64,000 bases of DNA from an uncultured Eubacteriales bacterium (GTDB lineage Bacteria; Bacillota; Clostridia; Lachnospirales; Cellulosilyticaceae). Position numbers and translations under genes: made by a program. The stretch's first letter is position 1. Each line of letters begins with the position of its first letter. A model generated the notes under the pieces. That model made no database searches. It was not told where the DNA came from and saw nothing but the letters and a program-made list of their open reading frames with translations. Location: contig URVM01000010.1 of assembly GCA_900551325.1 (NCBI GenBank), forward strand, positions 1 through 64,000. Reading direction: 5' to 3'. Shown piece by piece: positions 43,431 to 51,432 of this stretch.

Positions 43431-44126
43431 CTATAGCAAATCTTTAAGAGCAGATTTGTTTAAAATTTCTATTTTCTTATGTCCAATCATTTTAATGAGT
43501 CCCATATCTGAAAAGGATTTTAATTTTCTACTTATGGTTTCTCTTGTAAGTCCTGCATAGTTGGCCATCTCTTCCTTAGAAATAGGAAGGGTAATCATAA
43601 GTTTATTATTTTCAAGTGTGCCATATTCATTTCCAAGTTCTAATAATAAGTAAGCAAGCTTAGCATCACTATCATTATCTGCTAAAATAAGAGCTAAATT
43701 CTCTAGACGTACTAAACGTTCTCCTATAACTTCTAATACTTTTAAGGCAATTTCAGGTCGTTTAAGAAGTAGCTTTTGAAAGTCTTCTTTCTTTAAAGTA
43801 CATACATTACAGTCTGTAATAGCTTTTGCAGAGTTTTCAAACTGAGTAGGTTTTAAAAGCTGAAGTTCTCCTAAGAAATCCCCTTCTTTTAAAATGTGTA
43901 AAATTTGTTCCTTCCCCTCTTTTGTATACTTATAAAGCTTGAGTCTACCTTCATTAAGGATATAGAGTGTTTTAGCTACATCTCCCTCTTGAAATAAGAT
44001 TTCACCTTTTGCATATTCTTTATGTTCAAGAAGCTTAAGCACTTCTTCTAATTCATCACAGTCTAAATGACTAAGAATAGGAATTTTATATGCACAAAAC
44101 TTACCTACACAAACATGACATGCCAT
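43431..44126 (-). CDS. Crp/Fnr family regulator with N-terminal cysteines
   Basis: A 231-residue regulator with a cyclic-nucleotide-type beta barrel (GEILFQEGDVAKTLYILNEGRLKLYK...GDFLGELQLL) and a C-terminal winged helix (SKEEMANYAGLTRETISRKLKSF). Cys3, Cys6, Cys11 and Cys23 at the N-terminus fit an FNR-like iron-sulfur sensor of oxygen or nitric oxide. It sits next to DUF134 and NifX-like genes, which fits a role in redox or iron-sulfur metabolism. Confidence 0.87.
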   Translation of the reverse strand: MACHVCVGKFCAYKIPILSHLDCDELEEVLKLLEHKEYAKGEILFQEGDVAKTLYILNEGRLKLYKYTKEGKEQILHILKEGDFLGELQLLKPTQFENSAKAITDCNVCTLKKEDFQKLLLKRPEIALKVLEVIGERLVRLENLALILADNDSDAKLAYLLLELGNEYGTLENNKLMITLPISKEEMANYAGLTRETISRKLKSFSDMGLIKMIGHKKIEILNKSALKDLL

Positions 44127-44166
44127 TTTATCATTCCTTTCTTATATAAAGTGTACTTTAATTATA

Positions 44167-44538
44167 CTATTCACTTAGAGCATTATTTGCACTACAACAT
44201 CTATGTTTATGGCATCTTTTACAACCGCAAGAGGGTTCATTTTCACCACAAAGCTTAAAATCTCCACCTTCAATTTTTAATAGATGGCCTTCTACTAGAG
44301 ACTTAGCGAGTTTATATCTGGCATCATTATAGATTCTTTGTACAGTAGTACGTGCAACATTCATTTTTTGAGCACACTCTTCTTGGGTCATCCCTTCAAA
44401 ATCTATGAGACGGATACATTCGTATTCATCAACTGCCATAAGTATAATTTCATGATCTATATGAGATGAAGTTACGGGGCCGAAAAGATTACGTTCAGGC
44501 AAGCAGCACACTTTTCTATATTTTCTTGGTCTTGGCAT
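44167..44538 (-). CDS. DUF134 family DNA-binding protein
   Basis: A 123-residue protein with MPRPRKYRKVCCLPE at the start, a sigma-70-region-4-like helix-turn-helix (GMTQEECAQKMNVARTTVQRIYNDARYKLA) and a Cys-rich tail (CGCKRCHKHRCCSANN). I chose the MPRPRK start because the family begins there; an in-frame ATG 33 bases upstream is possible. The family usually accompanies NifX/NafY-like proteins, as here. It is the likely ligand of the CATATG repeats in the shared promoter region. Confidence 0.87.
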   Translation of the reverse strand: MPRPRKYRKVCCLPERNLFGPVTSSHIDHEIILMAVDEYECIRLIDFEGMTQEECAQKMNVARTTVQRIYNDARYKLAKSLVEGHLLKIEGGDFKLCGENEPSCGCKRCHKHRCCSANNALSE

Positions 44539-44565
44539 AGTATTATTTACGCTCCTTGTTATTTT

Positions 44566-44643
44566 GGACATATGTTCAAAATAATTATTGACATATGTTT
44601 TTTATAAGTATATTATAAATTATAAAGGGCATATGTCAATAAT
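44566..44643. promoter_or_regulatory. symmetric divergent promoter with repeated operator
   Basis: A perfect 14-base inverted repeat (ATTATTGACATATG at 44584-44597, CATATGTCAATAAT at 44630-44643) encloses two opposing promoters. Each TTGACA -35 is part of one arm. The plus-strand -10 is TATTAT (44611-44616, spacer 17); the minus-strand -10 is TATAAT (spacer 16). A third CATATG copy (GGACATATGTTC, 44566-44577) lies at the minus-strand transcript start. Confidence 0.75.
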
Positions 44644-44699
44644 ACCTAGGTTAAATGTCCTTAAATTTATTATACTTATTATACTGGAGGAATGACCAA

Positions 44700-45056
44700 A
44701 TGAAAATTGCATTACCATCACGACAAAATCATATTGATGACCACTTTGGACATTGCGAGTACTTTACTGTATTTACAGTGGACCAAAATACAAAAGAAAT
44801 TCTTTCTTTTGAAAATGTCCCATCTCCAGAAGGATGTGGATGCAAATCTAATATTGCACATGTACTTGCAGAAAAAGGTGTTCAATTAATGCTTGCAGGT
44901 AACATGGGTGAAGGTGCTGTACGTGTACTTAATAACTGTGGTATAGAAGTATTACGTGGATGTTCTGGAGAAGTAAAAACTGTTGTAGAACAATGGTTAG
45001 CAGGTACACTTGTGGATTCAGGTGATTCTTGTCACGCACATGAATGTAATCATTAA
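44700..45056 (+). CDS. NifX/NafY-like dinitrogenase cofactor-type protein
   Basis: A 118-residue protein of the dinitrogenase iron-molybdenum cofactor biosynthesis (NifB/NifX/NafY C-terminal) family. IALPSRQNHIDDHFGHCEYFTVF at the start and GCGCKSNIAHVLAEKGVQLMLAGNMGEGA are typical. It ends in a Cys/His-rich tail (CHAHECNH). No nitrogenase genes are present, so it is more likely a general metal-cluster carrier or sensor. GGAGG precedes the ATG at 44700 by nine bases. Confidence 0.87.
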   Translation: MKIALPSRQNHIDDHFGHCEYFTVFTVDQNTKEILSFENVPSPEGCGCKSNIAHVLAEKGVQLMLAGNMGEGAVRVLNNCGIEVLRGCSGEVKTVVEQWLAGTLVDSGDSCHAHECNH

Positions 45057-45084
45057 TTAAAGAACGCTTTAACGCCGTAAATAA

Positions 45085-45140
45085 AAATCACTTGTCCTCT
45101 AGCAATCATTTTGACTACTAGCCTACAAGTGATTTGTTTT
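45085..45140. terminator. bidirectional terminator
   Basis: AAATCACTTGT pairs with ACAAGTGATTT, with inner CTAG/CTAG. It separates the converging NifX-like and lipoprotein genes. Confidence 0.82.
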
Positions 45141-45141
45141 G

Positions 45142-46929
45142 TTATTTAACTAATTGACCATCTACATAGAGGTGGTGACCGTTTGTATCAACTTGATCTA
45201 GAGAACCTGTAAACTCAGTAATATAAGAATCTCCTGTTAATACCCATTTACTTGTCTCATCTAGGGTTACTTTTACAGTCCCTGCTATCCCATCTGCATT
45301 AATAGTGCCTGTAAAGGCTGTATTATTTTGAAGTTGCATATCGAGTGTAGATATAGCATCTACAATTATTTTTCCTTCTAAGATTTGTTCATTTGCATTT
45401 AAAGTACATTTACCACCATTGCTACCTGGTGTTCCCCAGCCTCTTGAACTTTCGTTGCCAGATACTTTTAGAAGGATGTCATTGGCAAGTTGAAGCTGTA
45501 CCTTTGATAGATTAATTGTGCAAGTTGTATTTGTAACATAAATCATATCCCCTTGTTTAGCTAAAATAGAGCCACCTTCTGCCGTAAAAGTAGAGTGACC
45601 AATTTCAGCATCACCAGACATACTTTGGTAAATCATGATATTTTGCACATTGTCAGTTGTATCTAGATGTGTACTATCCATACTTCCTTCAATGGTAGAA
45701 TTTTTTACGTGCACAGAATTTTTACCTTCTATAACAATGGCTTCTGAATGGTTGGCTGTTAACTTGGCATCTTCTACAGTAATATCTGCTGTACTATATA
45801 TAGCAGGACTTCCTGTACCATTTGTTGTGTAGTTCCCACCTACAACCTGAACAAGACCGCCTCCTCTATCACTACGAATGGCCGCTGCTGAATTCCCCTT
45901 GGTTTCTACCTGTAAGTTGCGTGCATAAGTAGTACCACCACCTGTAGTTTGAATACCGCCAGAGTTATTACCACTTGTATGAATAGTTGTATCTTCAACA
46001 GTTACTGTTGTACCTTCTCCATAGCTAAAAATTCCATTACCATTTACAGTAGATGAAGTAACAGTTGCACCTTTAATAGTTACATTTGCCCCATTAGTTG
46101 CAAGTAAGGCAGCATTTTGTCCGTAGAAGTCTCCATTTTCTGTATTGGAGGATTCTCCTTCAAGCTTTTCTACTGTAATATTTTCTAAATTAACTGTAGC
46201 ACTATCTATACGTAGGGCATTTTCATCATCACCTACAGAAGTGTAAGTTTCTCCTGATAACTGACTATCTGTATCAAGTGTATTGGCTGATGTTCCTTGA
46301 GTGACTGTATGACTACCACCGAAGCCTCCTCCAGCTTGTAGGTTTTTAACAACCACACTAAGAGCTTCATTATTTTTATCTAAAGTAACTTCTAAAACAT
46401 TATTAACCCCTATATTTTGGATAGTACCTTCTTGGCTACCTTGTAACATTTCAATAGTGATTTTAGTTGCATCACTTAAAGTAAACGTAACTTTGCTACT
46501 TGTTTCAACAAAAGTATTCATACTTCCCATTGCACCATTTCCATCAGGTTTAGCAGGTGGCATCTCACCTTGTGTTCCTTGACCTTCAGGCTTAGCAGGC
46601 ACTTGGCTTTGTACTTCTTGGCCATCAGGTTTAGTAGGTACTTGGCCTTGTGCTTCTTCTCCTTCAGGTAAAGCAGGTGGGGCCTCACCAGTAGGTACTT
46701 CCCCATTTGGTAAAGGTGGTGGACCATCTTGTGTAGTAAGTTCTCCGATTACTGCGGTGATTGTATTGCCTTCGATACTTTCTACTTTTACCGTATACTG
46801 TGTAGACTCTTCTTGTACTTGGGATTCTATTTGCCCTACTTGTTCAACTTGCTCATTAGCACCACAACCGTATAAAACACTTGTAGCTGTAAGTAGTGCT
46901 AAAAGAGATACTGCTTTTTTAAAGTTCAT
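45142..46929 (-). CDS. surface lipoprotein, beta-helix with proline-rich linker
   Basis: A 595-residue exported protein. The signal peptide ends LLTATSVLYGC, a lipobox. A Pro/Gly/Gln-rich low-complexity stretch lies at about 67-135, with repeats such as KPDGQEVQSQVP and KPEGQGTQGEMP. The rest is full of short Asn/Gly/Thr-rich turns (GNGIFSYGEGTTVTVEDTTIHTSGN), as in right-handed parallel beta-helix proteins. It may be an adhesin or carbohydrate-binding surface protein. No catalytic site is obvious. Confidence 0.75.
   Translation of the reverse strand: MNFKKAVSLLALLTATSVLYGCGANEQVEQVGQIESQVQEESTQYTVKVESIEGNTITAVIGELTTQDGPPPLPNGEVPTGEAPPALPEGEEAQGQVPTKPDGQEVQSQVPAKPEGQGTQGEMPPAKPDGNGAMGSMNTFVETSSKVTFTLSDATKITIEMLQGSQEGTIQNIGVNNVLEVTLDKNNEALSVVVKNLQAGGGFGGSHTVTQGTSANTLDTDSQLSGETYTSVGDDENALRIDSATVNLENITVEKLEGESSNTENGDFYGQNAALLATNGANVTIKGATVTSSTVNGNGIFSYGEGTTVTVEDTTIHTSGNNSGGIQTTGGGTTYARNLQVETKGNSAAAIRSDRGGGLVQVVGGNYTTNGTGSPAIYSTADITVEDAKLTANHSEAIVIEGKNSVHVKNSTIEGSMDSTHLDTTDNVQNIMIYQSMSGDAEIGHSTFTAEGGSILAKQGDMIYVTNTTCTINLSKVQLQLANDILLKVSGNESSRGWGTPGSNGGKCTLNANEQILEGKIIVDAISTLDMQLQNNTAFTGTINADGIAGTVKVTLDETSKWVLTGDSYITEFTGSLDQVDTNGHHLYVDGQLVK
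46555..46700 (-). repeat. degenerate coding repeats
   Basis: Within the lipoprotein gene, related units of about 36-42 bases encode KP(D/E)GQ-x-x-Q-(S/G)-x-(V/M)-P blocks. The variation between units suggests expansion and divergence of a proline-rich wall-spanning linker. Confidence 0.6.
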
Positions 46930-47024
46930 CTAAAACACTCCTTTTCATTAAGATTAAATAAATGATCTAAGAGTAGTTTAACTATTTAACCTTAACGAAA
47001 GCTGAACGGTATATATTAAGTATA

Positions 47025-47056
47025 AAAAAAAGGAAGGTATCATACCTTCCTTTTAA
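47025..47056 (-). terminator. terminator after the short-chain dehydrogenase gene
   Basis: A 13-base perfect hairpin (AAAAGGAAGGTAT / ATACCTTCCTTTT) with a one-base centre. On the minus strand it runs into a T-run. Confidence 0.8.
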
Positions 47057-47062
47057 TAAGTC

Positions 47063-47857
47063 TTATTTACTTGCTTTAAGAATCTCATTAATGAGACCAC
47101 CGTCAATACGGATATCACAACCTGTAATAAAGGTTGTTGCGTCGCTACAAAGGAATGCAATAAGATTAGCTACTTCTTGAGCTTGGCCATTTCTCTTAAG
47201 TGGTGTCATTTGTCTTAAATGATCAAGTACTTCATCAGATGACTCTTTTGCCATAGCTGTTTCAATAACACCTGGAGAAACAGAAATAATACGTGCACCT
47301 TTTTCTCCCCAAGCTTTAGCTTGTTCTTCGCAAAGGAGGTGTACACCGTGTTTAGCCATAGCATACGCATCCCCACCGTCTTTAAAATACACAAGTATTT
47401 TATCCATAAAGTCAGGTGCTGACCAATTTCTAAGTAGATTGTCATACTCATCATTTTTAGGCATACGGTAACCTAGCATAGAAGCTAAGCAGATTACAGC
47501 CATATCAGGTCTTGCATAAGGTAAAAATTCTTTTAATATAATTGCTGTACCGATATAATCAATCTTCATAATTAGTGGAAGGTTTGTTCCACCAGCAGAA
47601 ATACCTGCTGAGTTAATAACTGCACCAAGTTCACCTAAAGATGAGGCAAAGTTTGCCACTTCTCTTACATCTTCTTCATTTGTGATATCACATTTATGTG
47701 TATAAGTTTGGATATCTAATGCTTCTAATTCTGCTTTTGCTTTAACAAGAGCTTCTTCATTAATATCTGAAATAACTACTATACCATCACCAAATAACTT
47801 AGCACATTCAAACCCCATGCCTCCACTACCACCAAAAATAACATATACTTTTTTCAT
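47063..47857 (-). CDS. short-chain dehydrogenase, sigma-54 controlled
   Basis: A 264-residue SDR. The cofactor motif is GGSGGMG (9-15), N-S-A-G follows in strand 4, and the catalytic Ser and Y-A-M-A-K lie in the second half. About 30 residues are inserted between Ser and Tyr, as in 3-alpha-hydroxysteroid dehydrogenase-like carbonyl reductases. The substrate is unknown. The start at 47857 follows AGGAGG. Candidates farther upstream would lie before the transcription start predicted by the sigma-54 promoter. Confidence 0.82.
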   Translation of the reverse strand: MKKVYVIFGGSGGMGFECAKLFGDGIVVISDINEEALVKAKAELEALDIQTYTHKCDITNEEDVREVANFASSLGELGAVINSAGISAGGTNLPLIMKIDYIGTAIILKEFLPYARPDMAVICLASMLGYRMPKNDEYDNLLRNWSAPDFMDKILVYFKDGGDAYAMAKHGVHLLCEEQAKAWGEKGARIISVSPGVIETAMAKESSDEVLDHLRQMTPLKRNGQAQEVANLIAFLCSDATTFITGCDIRIDGGLINEILKASK

Positions 47858-47903
47858 TATTATAGTCCTCCTAATTTTTATTTTTGTTTTCAATAATATA
47901 AGG

Positions 47904-47920
47904 AGCAAGTTTCATGCCTA
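47904..47920 (-). promoter_or_regulatory. sigma-54 promoter of the dehydrogenase gene
   Basis: On the minus strand TAGGCATGAAACTTGCT matches the -24/-12 consensus (TGGCAY-N5-TTGCW), with GG and GC exactly ten bases apart. The adjacent genes encode sigma-54 and an enhancer-binding activator. Confidence 0.75.
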
Positions 47921-47958
47921 AGTTTTAATCCCGGTTTATTAGTTTATATATAAAAAAT

Positions 47959-48004
47959 ATCTCACTATTGAGACATAGTTAAGAGAATGTCTCAATAGTG
48001 AGAT
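47959..48004 (-). terminator. 18-base inverted repeat: terminator and possible activator site
   Basis: Perfect 18-base arms (ATCTCACTATTGAGACAT and its complement) with a 10-base loop. On the minus strand the repeat is followed by ATTTTTTAT, so it can end the activator-gene transcript. It also lies 40-85 bases before the -24 element of the sigma-54 promoter, where the activator would be expected to bind. The arms contain TGTCTCA/TGAGACA. Confidence 0.6.
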
Positions 48005-48041
48005 GGGTAATATGATTTATAATATAAATTTTAATATAAGT

Positions 48042-49997
48042 TTAATGCTTTAAATCGTATTTAGTAAGTTTTCGGTAAAAGGTGGCACGGCTCATGCCTA
48101 AACTTTCATATGCAGACTTTATATCTTTTGGGTATTTTAATAGGGCTTCTTTTATAAGCTTTCTTTCTTCTAATTGAATAGGTGTAAATAAGGAAAGATC
48201 TTCTTTGGATTCTACCTTGGGTTCTTCTAGAGGGTAAATAGCTCTAAACAAGCTAGAATCTATTGTATCAGAGGTAGACATATAATAAACTTTAGAAATT
48301 ACATTTTGTAGCTCCCTTACATTTCCTGGCCAGCTATAGGACTGCATATATTCAAGAAATTCTGATGTCATAACTTTATAATTACCTTGTTCTCTACTGA
48401 TTAATCTATCTAAAAATAACTGAGCTAAGAGGGGAATATCATCTGTTCGTTTACGAAGTGGAATAATATTTAGTTTAATCACATTAATACGATAGTAGAG
48501 ATCTTCTCTAAAATTATTTTTCTTTACCTCTTCTGCTAGATTACGATTAGTAGCAGCAATAATACGTACATCTAAATCAATTTCACGGCTACTGCCTAAG
48601 CGGGTAACTTTATGACTATCTAGAACACGTAAAAGCTTTGGCTGGATTTCTAAAGGTAGTTCACCTATTTCATCTAAGAAGATTGTTCCTCCATTAGCAA
48701 GTTCAAATTTTCCTGGTCGGCCATTTTCATGAGCGCCTGAAAATGCTCCTTTTTCATAGCCAAAAAGCTCACTTTCTACTAGATTTACAGGAAGTGCTGC
48801 ACAATTAACAATAACGAGGGGTTGACTTTGCCTTTTGCTATGATGATGAATGGCTTGAGCAAATAATTCTTTTCCTGTACCACTTTCACTTTGAATGAAT
48901 ACGCTACAGTCAGTATCTGCAATCTTTTTAGCAATTTCAATAGTTTCTTTAAGTGTCTCATTTTGAGTTACAATATCGTTAAATGTATAGGACGAATGAT
49001 GTCCAGACATTTTATTGGTTAAGCGTGCTAAATCTTTTATAGGCCTTAAGAGTGCAATGACTCCAATTAGTCGGTTATAAGACATAATAGGAGAGATACT
49101 TACATTACATTCACGGCTAATTCCTAAAAGTTTAATTTGAAGTTCAAAGATATCACAAGTTAAATGTTTATTTAGCACCTTGCGTTTTATAGTTTCATCT
49201 TGAAAGAGGTCTTCACATTTGATTCCATATAAATTGTTCTCATCTTTAATTTGAAAAAGTTCAATAAGCTTTTTATTAAAACGTATGACTTGAAGTTCTT
49301 CATCGAGAACAAGAACAGCTTCAGACATTACATCGATGGCACGGTTGACTAGGTTGGTAGCTCTTGTAAGAGAAAACTGGGTTTCAATAGCTACAGCAGT
49401 CATAGACATGACTTTCAATAAGTAGGGATTAGTAAGTTCAACTTTGCCCATTAAATTAATACAGCCCATAATCTTTCCTTTACTATCATGAAGAGGAACG
49501 GTATAACAAGTTTCTTGCATATAATTTGAATTATAATGTTCAGGACCAGTAACTTGTATAGGACGATCATGTTTTAGACAAAGTTCTACACTATTGGTTC
49601 CAACCCTTTGTTCCGAAAACTTTAATCCCTTAATAGGACTATTTAAAGTATGGCGATAAACATAATCCTCTGGAACTAAATAATCTAGGACGCAACCATC
49701 CTTATCATAGAGTAAGAAAATATCTTGGTCATCGGATAAGGTATTATAAAATTTCTCCATAATGGGACGGGCCACTTGTATAAGCTCCCAGTTATCTCTC
49801 ATTTTCTTTTCCCACATAGAGCGATTTACCACTTCCATTTTTACGCTTTCAGGATTAACACCCATCTTCTTACAATTCTTCCATGATTCAATAATAATAG
49901 GATCCATATCCTCAGGTATGATATCGTGTAAGATAAAGTTACTCCAATCAAGGTATTTCTTATTGAGGAGTGCCTCTATTTTTTCCTTTTCTAGCAT
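48042..49997 (-). CDS. sigma-54-dependent activator, AcoR-like
   Basis: A 651-residue enhancer-binding protein. It has an N-terminal GAF-like sensor (about 60-200), a PAS domain (about 225-330) and an AAA+ domain (SESGTGKELFAQAIHHHS; LDEIGELP; R-x-D-L-Y-Y-R). A C-terminal Fis-type helix-turn-helix follows (AYESLGMSRATFYRKLTKY). The sigma-54 contact loop is GAFSGA instead of GAFTGA. Its ATG directly follows the rpoN stop codon. It probably activates the SDR gene downstream; the inducer is unknown. Confidence 0.9.
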   Translation of the reverse strand: MLEKEKIEALLNKKYLDWSNFILHDIIPEDMDPIIIESWKNCKKMGVNPESVKMEVVNRSMWEKKMRDNWELIQVARPIMEKFYNTLSDDQDIFLLYDKDGCVLDYLVPEDYVYRHTLNSPIKGLKFSEQRVGTNSVELCLKHDRPIQVTGPEHYNSNYMQETCYTVPLHDSKGKIMGCINLMGKVELTNPYLLKVMSMTAVAIETQFSLTRATNLVNRAIDVMSEAVLVLDEELQVIRFNKKLIELFQIKDENNLYGIKCEDLFQDETIKRKVLNKHLTCDIFELQIKLLGISRECNVSISPIMSYNRLIGVIALLRPIKDLARLTNKMSGHHSSYTFNDIVTQNETLKETIEIAKKIADTDCSVFIQSESGTGKELFAQAIHHHSKRQSQPLVIVNCAALPVNLVESELFGYEKGAFSGAHENGRPGKFELANGGTIFLDEIGELPLEIQPKLLRVLDSHKVTRLGSSREIDLDVRIIAATNRNLAEEVKKNNFREDLYYRINVIKLNIIPLRKRTDDIPLLAQLFLDRLISREQGNYKVMTSEFLEYMQSYSWPGNVRELQNVISKVYYMSTSDTIDSSLFRAIYPLEEPKVESKEDLSLFTPIQLEERKLIKEALLKYPKDIKSAYESLGMSRATFYRKLTKYDLKH

Positions 49998-51263
49998 TTA
50001 CATATCCTCCAAACACTCTACTTTTCTTTGCTTTGCTGAAGCAATGCCTAATTCTTGCCTATATTTTGTAACTGTACGTCGTGCTATATCTAATCCATAA
50101 CTTTTTAAGGCATCCACAAGCTGGGGATCGGATAAAGGACGTTGTTTATTTTCATTTTGTATAATTAAATTTAATCTGTTTTTAACACTGTCAACAGAAG
50201 TATCATGACTCCCTTTTTGAGAAAGGAGATGACTAAGTTTAATCATTTGCCCATGATAAAGTATGTATTTGTCACTAATCCCTCTACTGATAGTAGATTC
50301 ATGAAGGTCTAGTTCATGAGCAATATCTATTAATCTTAAACTAGAAAGAGGCTTACCCATTTTTAGATAGTCTCTTTGTCTAGTTATTATAACTTGAGCA
50401 ATTTGATAAAGTGTAGCTTCTCTATTTTTAAGCCCTCTAATAATGGTCTGGGCACGATTTAAAGCTTCTCTTAGGGGAGTTTCATCTTCCTTATTAGACC
50501 TAGCAAAATGCTCCATATAGTAAGGATTAAGAACTATTTTTCCAAAGCCTTCAATAGGAAGTTCAATCCTAAAACCTTCACTTTCATCAAACAGTAATAG
50601 ATCCGGTACGATATATAGAGGAGAATCATCACTAGACCATCCATTGCCTGGAATAGGATTTAGGCTGCTTACACAGTGTAAGGCTTTCTTTATCTCCAAT
50701 AAAGTAAAGGATGTTTTTTCTATAAGTATATCAAATCTTTTATGAAGTAAATCCGTTAAATGATTAAGGACTAAAAGCTTTGTTGTGAGATCATTTGGAT
50801 AAAGTTTTTCAAGTTGGATAAGGAGACATTCCTTTAAATCATATGCCCCTACTCCAATAGGCTCAAAATCTTGGATCACATGGATACACTCTTCTATTAA
50901 AGCATAAGAAACCTTTAATTGTTTACTCATTTCTAGCCTATCTTGTGTTAAATAACCTCTTTCATCTATAAGTTCAATAAGATATTCGCATAGTCTAAGA
51001 TTTGGACAAGACTTCATACTATGTAATTGAAATAAAAGTTCTTCTTTTAAGGACCCTTTTGTAACATGAGTCTTTAGCTCATAATCTGGCCAAATATTTA
51101 AAGAAGGAAGTTCCCCATCCAGTGCAGGATTACTCTCAAACTCCTTTGTTAGAAAGGCGTTTAACTCTGCAAAATTCATTTTCAATAAAGATAGAGATAG
51201 TTGTTGGTTTAAAGATAAATTTACATTGAGTGTGAGCCTTTTATCTAGTGTGAGTTGATTCAT
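49998..51263 (-). CDS. rpoN: RNA polymerase sigma-54 factor
   Basis: A 421-residue sigma-54. The Gln/Leu-rich region I is at the N-terminus (LSLNQQLSLSLLKMNFAELNAFL). The core-binding region lies in the middle. The C-terminal part has LDLHESTISRGISDKYI and the RpoN box ARRTVTKYR near residue 400. It directs polymerase to -24/-12 promoters and needs an activator ATPase, encoded immediately downstream. Length is slightly short but complete. Confidence 0.95.
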   Translation of the reverse strand: MNQLTLDKRLTLNVNLSLNQQLSLSLLKMNFAELNAFLTKEFESNPALDGELPSLNIWPDYELKTHVTKGSLKEELLFQLHSMKSCPNLRLCEYLIELIDERGYLTQDRLEMSKQLKVSYALIEECIHVIQDFEPIGVGAYDLKECLLIQLEKLYPNDLTTKLLVLNHLTDLLHKRFDILIEKTSFTLLEIKKALHCVSSLNPIPGNGWSSDDSPLYIVPDLLLFDESEGFRIELPIEGFGKIVLNPYYMEHFARSNKEDETPLREALNRAQTIIRGLKNREATLYQIAQVIITRQRDYLKMGKPLSSLRLIDIAHELDLHESTISRGISDKYILYHGQMIKLSHLLSQKGSHDTSVDSVKNRLNLIIQNENKQRPLSDPQLVDALKSYGLDIARRTVTKYRQELGIASAKQRKVECLEDM

Positions 51264-51360
51264 TTATAGTCCTTCCTTTTAGAATTTAATAGTATTGTCA
51301 TAAGTTAATTATAGCATGATTAATAAAAATTTAACTATAGTTCTATAAATTAAGTAAAAT

Positions 51361-51405
51361 AAAACACGTCTCAAGTTTGCTTAGAAAGCTCTTTAAGACG
51401 TGTTC
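51361..51405 (-). terminator. terminator after the DUF2935 gene (copy 1)
   Basis: AACACGTCT pairs with AGACGTGTT, with additional inner pairing around AAGC/GCTT. It is nearly the same sequence as the one at 52446-52495. Confidence 0.75.
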
Positions 51406-51432
51406 TTAATAATTTAATAGTATTAAACTAAG

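Noticed and set aside
44700..45056. Evidence for nitrogen fixation from the NifX-like protein.
   Set aside because: No nitrogenase structural or assembly genes are present, and this family is widespread in non-fixing anaerobes.
46518..46727. 69-codon open frame opposite-phase to the lipoprotein gene.
   Set aside because: Its Lys/Leu-rich product results from reading the proline-rich repeat in another frame; no ribosome site.
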